Source: Pseudomonas viciae
GTDB lineage: Bacteria; Pseudomonadota; Gammaproteobacteria; Pseudomonadales; Pseudomonadaceae
Direction: 5' to 3'
DNA: 64,000 bases
NCBI RefSeq assembly: GCF_004786035.1
Contig: NZ_CP035088.1
Span: 2,082,001 to 2,146,000, forward strand
Positions 37,777 through 45,591 of the stretch are shown here, in pieces. The notes beneath the pieces were generated by a model. It was not told the origin of the DNA. It did no database searches and was given only the letters and a program-made list of their open reading frames with translations. How positions within the stretch are numbered: the stretch's first letter is position 1; each line of letters opens with the position of its first letter. A program made the translations under genes and the position numbers.

Positions 37777-38499
37777 TCATTGTGTCATGCTGATGTCGGT
37801 GATGGTTTCGGTTTTGATCTCTACGAGGCTTAACGCCCCATCGGAAAATGAACAGCCGGTGTCGGTATATATGACGTTGCCCAGACGTGTGACGCTCGAC
37901 ACTGTTGAGTGGCCAACGTAGAGCTGGTTTATTCCTTTTATTGGAGTGTGGTCTTGTCGCTCGATTTTTTCTCTGGCATACAGCGCTGTTTTCAGGGCCA
38001 ACTGCTGATTTTGTTCCCCGAGTTTTCCAGTTATTGCGTCCTTTGCTTCCTGCCAGCCATCGTGATGTCTGCTGATAGGCGCTTCGGCATGCACAATGCC
38101 AATTGTTCGATCGCTTGCCAAATTGACTTCAATGATTAGTGGGAGTTCTTGCAAGGACTTTAAAAGTTCATGCTGGGTGGCGGGTTGTAGTGTATAGAGC
38201 CAAGCGCCGCCGTTTCGGATATGCCGGGGGATATCTCCGTGGCCGGAGATACAGTCAATAAGCATCTGCTCATGATTGCCGCGCACCGCATGGAACCACG
38301 GCTCCTTAAGCCAGTTCAACACGTCTTCGGAATCGGGGCCCCGGTCGATGAGATCGCCCACGGAAAAAATACGATCCAGATCAGTATTGAAGTTTAGTTT
38401 GTTTAAGGCTGACGTTAGAAGCTTGAAGTGCCCGTGAATGTCGCCCACTACAAAGTCTCGACCTTCTTTGTTGATTGGGAATGACTTTGTCTTGTACAT
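37777..38499 (-). CDS. Metallophosphatase (PPP-type serine/threonine phosphatase-like)
   Basis: A 240-residue soluble phosphoesterase of the bacteriophage lambda/PrpA type. It shows the metal-binding blocks GDIHGHFKLL (GDxHG), GDLIDRGPDSEDVLNWL (GDxxDRG), AVRGNHEQML (GNHE) and later VGHSTV, GCSFSDGAL. It lies in the accessory segment between the acyltransferase and the Fic pair, with its own transcription direction and no strong ribosome site seen. Substrate unknown. Confidence 0.85.
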   Translation of the reverse strand: MYKTKSFPINKEGRDFVVGDIHGHFKLLTSALNKLNFNTDLDRIFSVGDLIDRGPDSEDVLNWLKEPWFHAVRGNHEQMLIDCISGHGDIPRHIRNGGAWLYTLQPATQHELLKSLQELPLIIEVNLASDRTIGIVHAEAPISRHHDGWQEAKDAITGKLGEQNQQLALKTALYAREKIERQDHTPIKGINQLYVGHSTVSSVTRLGNVIYTDTGCSFSDGALSLVEIKTETITDISMTQ

Positions 38500-38589
38500 G
38501 TTCAGTGCTTCAGCAGATGTTAATTGGCGGCAACTGTATCACTTGGCGGAGTAAATCGTAAGGCGGTGAGGGTGAGTACAGTCGGCTGG

Positions 38590-39189
38590 TCAAGGCCGAA
38601 TCGGCTGTCCGATACACTTTTCGAATACCAGCTCCATCGGTCCAGGGACGCAGTTGTAAGCCGCGATATTTGCGCAGATCCACTCATCTTTCTCAATTCC
38701 CCACCAGCTGATTTCAAATCCGGCATTCATGATGAGGTGTTCAAACAGGATGCGTTGCGCACGGCCATTGCCTTCGCGGAAGGGGTGTACGACGTTGATA
38801 TCGGAATAGGCTTCTGCAACGGCGACGATCAGGTCAGCCCGGCTCATCCCCTCGAACCAGTTTGCCGCCGCCATGTTGGCGAATATTTTATTGGCTTCCT
38901 TTTCCATGTACTCGGGTTGGCAGAAGCGGGTGGTTTGTTTGGACATGCCAACGGTGCGCAGCTCCCCAGCCCACTCGAAAAGGTCCGAAAAGAGAATTCG
39001 ATGAATGTTCTGCAGATCAGCCAGGCTGTAGGGAGGAGGGCTGAATTCGACGTTGTCCGCCGCGATGGCCGAGAGCTGTTGTTCGGCTGCGCTTAGGGTC
39101 AGTTCGTCACGGATGTCGAGTTTGTTGCGAAGGACCGTGGAGCCGGGATAGCAATAAGCGTCCTCGCCGACTCCATATTTGTCAGGCAT
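38590..39189 (-). CDS. Fic-family toxin (FicT-like AMPylase)
   Basis: A 199-residue Fic-domain protein. The active motif HPFREGNGRAQR starts at His135 and fits HPFx(D/E)GNGRxxR; the flap region lies near residues 78-92. Fic enzymes transfer AMP to target proteins; small two-gene class I versions act as toxins (FicT modifies DNA gyrase and topoisomerase IV). The gene overlaps the stop of an upstream inhibitor gene by 8 bases, the classical toxin-antitoxin arrangement. The motif is intact, so it should be active when unbound. Confidence 0.92.
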   Translation of the reverse strand: MPDKYGVGEDAYCYPGSTVLRNKLDIRDELTLSAAEQQLSAIAADNVEFSPPPYSLADLQNIHRILFSDLFEWAGELRTVGMSKQTTRFCQPEYMEKEANKIFANMAAANWFEGMSRADLIVAVAEAYSDINVVHPFREGNGRAQRILFEHLIMNAGFEISWWGIEKDEWICANIAAYNCVPGPMELVFEKCIGQPIRP

Positions 39190-39358
39190 TAGTTCTGGTC
39201 TGGGTGAAGGCCTTCAAGACCTCTTCACGCGTTGGCATTTTGCATTCGCCGTCCGCGAGGGTCACTTTGAAGCCTTCAAGACGGAGGCTGGCCGCGTAGT
39301 TGGATCTACGCGTCCTGGCGGCATAGGCCTTTTTGGTTTCAAGGCTGACATTGCCCAT
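39182..39358 (-). CDS. Class I Fic antitoxin (VbhA/FicA-like)
   Basis: A 58-residue protein with the inhibitory helix motif (S/T)xxxE(G/N): Ser24-Leu-Arg-Leu-Glu28-Gly29 in NYAASLRLEGFKV. In class I Fic systems this Glu occupies the ATP gamma-phosphate site. The ATG at 39358 with GAGG before it is preferred over an upstream TTG. It precedes and overlaps the fic gene. Confidence 0.88.
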   Translation of the reverse strand: MGNVSLETKKAYAARTRRSNYAASLRLEGFKVTLADGECKMPTREEVLKAFTQTRTNA

Positions 39359-39373
39359 GGGGCTGGACCTCAA

Positions 39374-39868
39374 ATCACGCTGGTGGGCGGATTATAGCCC
39401 ATCCCGCAGGCATGGCCTATGTTGCGACCTGGACGAAAGGCGTTGAGCGCTCATTCGTTTCGAGATTTGTCCTTGCCGCCCATAGTTGCGCAGCCCAATC
39501 CATCGCCGGACGCCCCCATCGGAAATTTCCCTCAAGCTGTGTCGCTCCCCGCTGACTATTCACCGAATCACCCCGTGCGCTAAGTTTTCTCCGTCGCTGC
39601 AAATTCAGCGGCAGGGTGTGGAAGCCCTAATGCCTGGGATTTTTTCAATTAATCCTGAGATCACCCAATGAAAAAAGGTACAGCTATTGCTTTAAAACTG
39701 TGTCCGCAAGGCACGCATTATCTCAACCTCATCCAATCTGTGTTCCATTACATCAACTACCACCTCCTGCTCAACCTACGAATTCCGACCTCGGATTCGG
39801 TCCTTCATCCGTGGCATCCCTATCTTCAACCCAGCACTGACCTCCCATCCCCGCAGGAGTAACCCCTC
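39374..39868. other. Intergenic region before the 91-residue gene
   Basis: About 500 bases. A frame at 39668-39862 (MKKGTAIALKLCPQG...) has no good ribosome site, and its end is followed by the real AGGAGT site of the next gene; I treat it as chance. No RNA or repeat was recognised. Confidence 0.35.
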
Positions 39869-40144
39869 ATGTCCCGTTACATGCCCATCACCGGTATTGA
39901 AAACAACCTCCACGCGCTCCTGATCGACACAGAAGCGCCGCTGGACGTGCTGCACGACACCGCCGCTTACCGCATCGCCGCTGTCACCCAGTTGCTGGAA
40001 AACCTCGCCATGCGTTCCGACATCAGTACGGACGCGGTGGTACGCCATGATTTTGCCCAAGTGCTAGCGATTCCCCTGCGCGATGGGTGTGATTTGCTGG
40101 ATGTGGTTGGGCGGCGATTGCAGGCGCAGGTTTTGGCGTCGTAA
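39869..40144 (+). CDS. Small conserved hypothetical protein (DUF3077-like?)
   Basis: A 91-residue soluble protein, MSRYMPITGIENNLHALLIDTEAPLDVLHDTAAYRIAAVTQLLENL, with AGGAGT eight bases before the ATG. It resembles small Pseudomonas proteins of the DUF3077 type in length and in a repeat of short helices, but I cannot confirm the family. Function unknown. Confidence 0.6.
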   Translation: MSRYMPITGIENNLHALLIDTEAPLDVLHDTAAYRIAAVTQLLENLAMRSDISTDAVVRHDFAQVLAIPLRDGCDLLDVVGRRLQAQVLAS

Positions 40145-40205
40145 GGGAAGTGGGTGATCTCATAAGGTCTCCTGCCTGACTCACCATCCTTTGCAGGCAG
40201 CGATT

Positions 40206-40296
40206 TGTGGGAGCGGGCTTGCTCGCGAAAGCGGTGTGTCAGTTTGCAGGATGCTGGCTGTGCCGACGCCTTCGCGAGCAAGCCCGCTCCCACAGG
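40206..40296. repeat. Inverted REP pair
   Basis: Units at 40206-40233 (TGTGGGAGCGGGCTTGCTCGCG...) and 40269-40296 in opposite orientation, upstream of the dmeR-like gene. Confidence 0.85.
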
Positions 40297-40324
40297 TTAA
40301 TCAGCGTTTCGATGGGTTTGCTTG

Positions 40325-40343
40325 TATCCTCCCTGGGGGGATA
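40325..40343. promoter_or_regulatory. RcnR/DmeR-like operator
   Basis: TATCCTCCCTGGGGGGATA is an imperfect palindrome with C-tract and G-tract arms, resembling the operators of the RcnR/CsoR family. It lies 40 bases before the repressor gene and would control the repressor-exporter operon. Confidence 0.6.
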
Positions 40344-40383
40344 GGATGGCGGTGTTGATTCATCGAAACCCAAGGCTCAAGTC

Positions 40384-40671
40384 ATGAGTGCGCACGACCA
40401 CGAACATCCCCACCAAAGCCATGCAGCGATCATCAAGCGCCTCAAGCGTGCGGACGGTCATTTGCGCAGCATTATCACGATGATCGAAGAGGGTCGTGAG
40501 TGCGTGGATATCGCTCAGCAGTTGCATGCGGTGGAAAAAGCGGTGTGCCAGGCCAAGCGCACGTTGATCCAGGATCACATCGATCACTGCCTGGAGGACA
40601 CCGTTTCGTCGCTAAATAAAGGCGAGCGCGCGCCCCTGGAAGCCTTCAAACAAATCACCAAGTACCTCTAG
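40384..40671 (+). CDS. Metal-sensing repressor of the CsoR/RcnR family, DmeR-type
   Basis: A 95-residue all-helical metalloregulator with a His-rich start (MSAHDHEHPHQSH). The metal ligand positions are Cys40, His65 and Cys69, a C-H-C set like CsoR rather than the C-H-H set of E. coli RcnR; the extra His cluster near the N-terminus could add ligands for nickel or cobalt. The downstream NicO exporter (8 bases away) favours a DmeR-type nickel/cobalt sensor over a copper sensor. Confidence 0.82.
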   Translation: MSAHDHEHPHQSHAAIIKRLKRADGHLRSIITMIEEGRECVDIAQQLHAVEKAVCQAKRTLIQDHIDHCLEDTVSSLNKGERAPLEAFKQITKYL

Positions 40672-40678
40672 GCCCGAC

Positions 40679-41509
40679 ATGCCCAATTTTGCTGAGTTGC
40701 TGCAACAGGGGGGCGCTCACGCCTGGCTGTATTTTCCCAGCGCTATCTTGCTGGGCGCCTTGCATGGTTTGGAACCGGGCCATTCAAAAACCATGATGGC
40801 GGCGTTTATCGTGGCCATCCGTGGCTCGGTAAAGCAAGCGGTGTTGCTGGGCTTGGCGGCTACGCTTTCCCACACGGCCGTGGTGTGGCTGGTCGCCATT
40901 GGCGGCATGTACCTCGGCCAGGGGCTGGATGCCAAGACCACCGAGCCCTATTTCCAACTGGCGTCTTCCGGGCTGATCATCGCCATCGCGCTGTGGATGT
41001 TGTGGCGTACCTGGCGTGGCGAGCAGGTGTTCAAGCTCGAGCATCGTCACGATCACACTCATCATCACGATCATCACGACGACCACAACCACGACGAGCT
41101 GAAAGACCTGGCGCCGTCCCTCGATGGCTATCAGGATGCCCATGAGCGGGCGCACGCCAACGATATCCGTAAGCGCTTCACCAATCGGGAGGTCACCACG
41201 GGCCAGATCGTCGTGTTCGGCCTGACGGGTGGTTTGATTCCTTGCCCGGCGGCCATTACCGTCTTGCTGCTGTGCCTTCAGGTCAAGGAAGTCGCGCTGG
41301 GCGGCATGCTGGTGCTGAGCTTCAGTATCGGCTTGGCAATCACCCTCGTGACCGTGGGCGCGGCTGCGGCCATAGGGGCAAGGCAGGCCTCCAACCGCTG
41401 GCCTTGGTTGGGCAGTGTTGCGCGGCGCGCACCTTACCTGTCCAGCGTGTTGATCATCGGTGTTGGTTTGTACGTCGGTATCCACGGCTGGAACGGTTTG
41501 AACGCGTAG
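40679..41509 (+). CDS. Nickel/cobalt efflux transporter, NicO/RcnA family
   Basis: A 276-residue inner-membrane exporter with about six to seven helices. It shows LLGALHGLEPGHSKTMMAAFIVAIRG (HxxxxxH motif of NicO), a cytoplasmic His/Asp-rich loop (HDHTHHHDHHDDHNHDE) and GLTGGLIPCPAAITVLLLC. It is co-transcribed with the repressor upstream. The function, Ni/Co detoxification, follows the RcnA/DmeF pattern. Confidence 0.88.
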   Translation: MPNFAELLQQGGAHAWLYFPSAILLGALHGLEPGHSKTMMAAFIVAIRGSVKQAVLLGLAATLSHTAVVWLVAIGGMYLGQGLDAKTTEPYFQLASSGLIIAIALWMLWRTWRGEQVFKLEHRHDHTHHHDHHDDHNHDELKDLAPSLDGYQDAHERAHANDIRKRFTNREVTTGQIVVFGLTGGLIPCPAAITVLLLCLQVKEVALGGMLVLSFSIGLAITLVTVGAAAAIGARQASNRWPWLGSVARRAPYLSSVLIIGVGLYVGIHGWNGLNA

Positions 41510-41524
41510 CCGAGCGCAGATCAT

Positions 41525-42475
41525 TCAGCCGTTGGTTTCCGCTAGCGCCGCAGACGCATTGCCAGGTCGATGCAGTGAAGCCCCCTCCAACGTCTTCCAC
41601 AGCTTACGCATCGTCGGATTCCGATTGGCGATCGCACAATACGAGCGGATCTCCAGCCGCGTGCTCCATTCCTCGCTGCCAGCCCGGACCAACAACCCAC
41701 GCTCCAACTCATCAGCCACCGCGCTCTGTGGCAACCAGGCCACGCCATAGCCTTCGATGGCCATGCGCATCAGCAGCATCGCCATGTCGGCCTCGTAACA
41801 GCGCTCCAGCTCAGTCGGTGCCGGGCCGTTCTTGATGACGATATCCGCCACGCGACCCAGGAATGTCGTGGCCGTGTAGGCCAAGTAAGGGACGGGTTTG
41901 CCGGAGCGGCCCGGCAAGGGGAACAGCGGTTCGCCTTTAGGGTTGGGGGCACACAGAGGGATGAACGCATCGTGGCCGAGGGTCAGGCTGCCGAAGCGCT
42001 CGGCGTCCAGCAGGATCGGCGCCAGCGGATGGTGGTAGACCATCATCAAATCGCAACTGCCTTCCTCCAGCGCGATAACGGCGTCATGAATATTGGCGGC
42101 GACCACCCGAGCGTTGAACTGCTCGGTGTTTTGCTGGAACTGCGAAAGCCATTTCGGCAGAAAGGTCATCGAGAGGCTGTGACCTGCGGTGATCTGGATG
42201 GAGCGTCCCGGCATCCGCTCTACGTCACGCAGCATCGAGCGCAATCTCAGTAAACCGGCGAGGGCTTCTCTGCTTTCGTCGCAGAAGGTGATGCCTGCGG
42301 CCGTGAGCTGGACGGGGTAGGTGCCACGGTCCACCAGCTTGACCCCCACCCATTCCTCGAGGCACTGGATTCGGCGCGACAAGGCCGATTGCGTCACGCA
42401 GCGGACTTCGGCGGCGCGGGAGAAGTTTTTCCATTCGGCGATCGCCAGTAGATCGTCCAGCCACTTGAGTTGCAT
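41525..42475 (-). CDS. LysR-family transcriptional regulator
   Basis: A 316-residue LysR protein: HTH at residues 1-60 (MQLKWLDDLLAIAEWKNFSRAAEVRCVTQSALSRRIQCLE), then a periplasmic-binding-like effector domain. It is divergent from a DAACS symporter and a racemase gene (about 230 bases away), and likely controls them. Ligand unknown; an acidic amino acid or D-amino acid is plausible from context. Confidence 0.88.
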   Translation of the reverse strand: MQLKWLDDLLAIAEWKNFSRAAEVRCVTQSALSRRIQCLEEWVGVKLVDRGTYPVQLTAAGITFCDESREALAGLLRLRSMLRDVERMPGRSIQITAGHSLSMTFLPKWLSQFQQNTEQFNARVVAANIHDAVIALEEGSCDLMMVYHHPLAPILLDAERFGSLTLGHDAFIPLCAPNPKGEPLFPLPGRSGKPVPYLAYTATTFLGRVADIVIKNGPAPTELERCYEADMAMLLMRMAIEGYGVAWLPQSAVADELERGLLVRAGSEEWSTRLEIRSYCAIANRNPTMRKLWKTLEGASLHRPGNASAALAETNG

Positions 42476-42703
42476 ATCAGGATCTCCCGCTGTGAGAGCG
42501 CCATTTTACGTCGCAACTGCCCGGCCCAGCGTGGCTTTTCGTTAACTATTCCAAAAGCGCATGGAGCTAGCAGGATTACTCATCATCTCCCCGGATCCGC
42601 TCCTTAGAATCATTACCGTAGTACCCATGCCGCCAAGAGTATCGGTACATCCACTTGATCCCTGCCAAGTAAAAAACTCCAATAACTACTTGAGGACAGC
42701 ACC

Positions 42704-43999
42704 GTGAAGAAGAATAAGCTCCCACGTCGAATTGCAATGGGTATCGCCCTCGGCGTGCTGGTGGGTTGGGCGTGTCACCATTTCGCAGGGAGCGAGCAAA
42801 GTGCCAAAGAGATAGCTTCTTACTTTTCGATGGTCACCGATATTTTCCTGCGCATGATCAAGATGATCATCGCGCCGCTGGTCTTTGCGACGCTGGTCGG
42901 TGGTATCGCCAGCATGGGCAATTCACGTTCCGTCGGCAGGATTGGCGCTCGGGCGATGGCCTGGTTCGTTACCGCTTCGGTGGTATCGCTGCTGATCGGT
43001 ATGGGCCTGGTCAATCTGTTTCAACCCGGTGCCGGGCTGAATATGGACGTGGCCCAGCAAGCGACGGCTGCCGTGCCGGTCAACACCGGCGATTTCAGCC
43101 TCAAGGCGTTCATCGGTCATGTGTTCCCTCGCAGTATTGCTGAGGCGATGGCCAACAACGAGATCCTGCAGATCGTGGTGTTTTCGCTGTTCTTCGGCTT
43201 TGCGTTGGCGGGCGTGAAACGGGCGGGCTATACGCGGATCACCGACTCCATCGAAGAGCTGGCGAAGGTGATGTTCAAGATCACCGACTACGTCATGGCC
43301 TTCGCGCCGATTGGGGTTTTTGCCGCCATCGCCTCGGCCATCACCACCCAGGGGCTTGGCTTGCTCGTCGATTACGGCAAGCTGATTGCCGAGTTCTACT
43401 TGGGGATCCTGATCCTATGGGTGCTGCTGTTCGGTGCCGGCTACCTGTTTCTCGGTCGCTCCGTTTTCCACCTCGGCAAGCTCATCCGCGAGCCGATCCT
43501 CCTGGCGTTTTCCACCGCCAGCAGCGAGTCCGCCTACCCGAAAACTATCGAAGCGCTGGAGAAGTTTGGCGCACCCAAACGCGTGTCCAGCTTCGTGTTG
43601 CCCCTGGGTTATTCGTTCAACCTGGACGGTTCCATGATGTACCAGGCGTTCGCCATCCTGTTCATCGCCCAGGCCTACAACATTGACCTGAGTTTCACCC
43701 AGCAACTGCTGATTCTTCTGACATTGATGATCACCAGCAAGGGCATGGCCGGTGTCGCACGCGCCTCGGTCGTCGTGGTCGCGGCCACGTTGCCGATGTT
43801 CAATCTTCCTGAGGCGGGACTGTTGTTGATCATTGGCATCGACCAGTTCCTGGACATGGCCCGCACGGCCACCAACGTGGTGGGTAACAGCATCGCGACG
43901 GCGGTGGTCGCCAAGTCCGAGCCTTTCGAAGAGGCCGCTGAAGACGAGGGCGCGCATTCCCCCGTTCGGTCCCGATCCGAACCGGTTCCGGTTGTTTGA
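42704..43999 (+). CDS. Dicarboxylate/amino acid:cation symporter (DAACS family)
   Basis: A 431-residue secondary transporter related to GltP and DctA. Eight membrane helices and two re-entrant loops are expected; visible signatures are AFSTASSESAYPKTIEALEKFGAP (serine-rich hairpin), GYSFNLDGSMMYQAFAILFIAQAY and SKGMAGVARASVVVVAATLPMF. It ends 10 bases before the racemase gene, so the two form an operon under the divergent LysR. Substrate is probably aspartate, glutamate or a dicarboxylate, from context. Confidence 0.88.
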   Translation: MKKNKLPRRIAMGIALGVLVGWACHHFAGSEQSAKEIASYFSMVTDIFLRMIKMIIAPLVFATLVGGIASMGNSRSVGRIGARAMAWFVTASVVSLLIGMGLVNLFQPGAGLNMDVAQQATAAVPVNTGDFSLKAFIGHVFPRSIAEAMANNEILQIVVFSLFFGFALAGVKRAGYTRITDSIEELAKVMFKITDYVMAFAPIGVFAAIASAITTQGLGLLVDYGKLIAEFYLGILILWVLLFGAGYLFLGRSVFHLGKLIREPILLAFSTASSESAYPKTIEALEKFGAPKRVSSFVLPLGYSFNLDGSMMYQAFAILFIAQAYNIDLSFTQQLLILLTLMITSKGMAGVARASVVVVAATLPMFNLPEAGLLLIIGIDQFLDMARTATNVVGNSIATAVVAKSEPFEEAAEDEGAHSPVRSRSEPVPVV

Positions 44000-44009
44000 G
44001 GAGAGGGTC

Positions 44010-45527
44010 ATGAAGGTTAAAGCGAAGGTGAGCCACCAGGCCTCTGTTGTCCGCAAGTTGGGCATTGTCGGTGGGCTTGGGTCACTGGCCGGGGGCGATC
44101 TGTTCTACAAGTTGGTCAAGTCCCGTGCGGTGCTCGAGGATCAAGGGCGCTACCACTTTCTGTTCGAGCAGCACCCCTTCAAGGATGTGCTGTTGCCGCT
44201 GGACCAAGGCGCGAGCATGACGTCGCGCAAGTTCTATGTGTTCCAGGTGTGCAAGTCGTTCGAGGAAAGTGGCTTCGATGCGGTGATGCTCCCGTGCTTC
44301 GCCAGCCAGACTTTCCGTGCGGAGATAGAAGATGAGCTGGGTATTCCCGTGCTGGACATGATGGCCGCCTTGACCCGGCACGTCAGCCACACGGTGCCAC
44401 CCCAGACGACCCTGGGCGTCATCGCCTCTGACTTCGTGCGTCATTGCGGATTGTTCGAGCGGCATTTTGGGAAAGACTTCCAGATTGTCTACCCCGACGC
44501 AGATGCTCAAGCAGGGTTGATGGACGCCATGTACGGCCTCAACGGCATCAAGGACGGTCACCTCGACGGTGTGCCGCTTGAAGCGGTCTACCAGGCGTGC
44601 CTCTCGTTGCAAGCCCAGGGTGCGACGGTGGTCCTGCCCGGCATGACCGAGCTTTCGCTGGTGTGTGCCGACTTGCAGCGCCGTGGGATCGCGGTGCTGG
44701 ATATCAACGAGATCTACGCGGACTTCGCGACGCTGGATCAGCAACAGCCCAGGCGGCCGCCCTTCAAATTGGGCATCGTCGGCGGCGTTGGGCCTGCCGC
44801 CACGGTGGATTTCATGGCCAAGGTGGTGGCCAATACGCCGGCGGGAAAGGACCAGGACCACATCAAGATGGTGGTCGAGCAGAACCCGCAGATACCGGAC
44901 CGGACGGCGAACCTGCTACGGGATGAAACCGATCCGACCATGGCGATGTACGCCACCTGCAAACGCCTCGAAAGCGCGGGTGCCAACGCCATCGCGATTC
45001 CTTGCAATACCGCCCATGCCTTCGTCGAGCGCATCCAGGCACACCTGAGGGTGCCCATCGTCAACATGCTGACCGAGACGGTGGAGTGGGTCGTGCACAC
45101 CTACGGTTCGGGCAAGGCGATTGGTCTGCTGGCGACCTCCGGTACCGTGCAAAGCCAGGTCTATCACCAGGCGGCACGCCGCGCCGGGCTTCAGATCCTT
45201 ACGCCGGGTGTCGATTATCAGGCGATGGTCATGGACGCCATCTACGGGCCGCGGGGGGTCAAGGCTGGTTTCACAGAAGGGCTTTGCAGGGAGCAACTGT
45301 TGCTGGCGGCGGAGCATTTGTGTGAGTTGGGGGCGGGGGTTCTGATTTTGGGGTGTACGGAGTTGCCCTTGGTGCTTGGGCATTGCGAAGCGTTCGACAT
45401 CAATGGGCACACCGTGGCGCTTGTTGATCCGACGATGATCTTGGCGTTGAAGTGTGTTGCCTTGGCGCAAAGGCACGGCCTCGTGGGAGCAAGGCTTGCC
45501 CGCGATGAAGCTAACGCGGTCTCCTGA
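44010..45527 (+). CDS. Tandem-domain aspartate/glutamate racemase-like protein
   Basis: A 505-residue protein made of two homologous Asp/Glu racemase domains. The C-terminal half (from about residue 253, KLGIVGGVGPAATVDF) has both catalytic cysteines, Cys332 in IPCNTAH and Cys449 in LGCTELPLV. The N-terminal half (KLGIVGGLGSLAGGDLF) keeps Cys96 in LPCFASQ, but the second is Met212 in LPGMTEL. So only the C-terminal half looks competent; the other may be regulatory or substrate-binding. GGAGAGGG precedes the ATG. The last ~17 residues are read through a REP sequence. It is the operon partner of the symporter. Confidence 0.85.
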   Translation: MKVKAKVSHQASVVRKLGIVGGLGSLAGGDLFYKLVKSRAVLEDQGRYHFLFEQHPFKDVLLPLDQGASMTSRKFYVFQVCKSFEESGFDAVMLPCFASQTFRAEIEDELGIPVLDMMAALTRHVSHTVPPQTTLGVIASDFVRHCGLFERHFGKDFQIVYPDADAQAGLMDAMYGLNGIKDGHLDGVPLEAVYQACLSLQAQGATVVLPGMTELSLVCADLQRRGIAVLDINEIYADFATLDQQQPRRPPFKLGIVGGVGPAATVDFMAKVVANTPAGKDQDHIKMVVEQNPQIPDRTANLLRDETDPTMAMYATCKRLESAGANAIAIPCNTAHAFVERIQAHLRVPIVNMLTETVEWVVHTYGSGKAIGLLATSGTVQSQVYHQAARRAGLQILTPGVDYQAMVMDAIYGPRGVKAGFTEGLCREQLLLAAEHLCELGAGVLILGCTELPLVLGHCEAFDINGHTVALVDPTMILALKCVALAQRHGLVGARLARDEANAVS

Positions 45528-45569
45528 AGGCCAAGGCGCCTGCATCGCGAGCAAGCTTTGCTCCCACGG
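45482..45569. repeat. Inverted REP pair, first unit inside the racemase gene
   Basis: Units at 45482-45511 and 45542-45569 in opposite orientation with the AAGGCTTGC/GCAAGCTTT variant. The first lies within the 3' end of the coding frame of the racemase and encodes VGARLARDE. Confidence 0.85.
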
Positions 45570-45591
45570 TTAATCCATGCGCGATGATGAA

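Noticed and set aside
39668..39862. 64-codon frame MKKGTAIALKL...
   Set aside because: No convincing ribosome site and no family; ends just before the real site of the next gene.
40206..40296. REP pairs as terminators
   Set aside because: They are GC-rich palindromes without T runs and occur in many contexts, so I list them as repeats only.
43833..44009. Upstream extension of the racemase frame
   Set aside because: It overlaps the symporter gene out of frame; the ATG at 44010 has a strong ribosome site.
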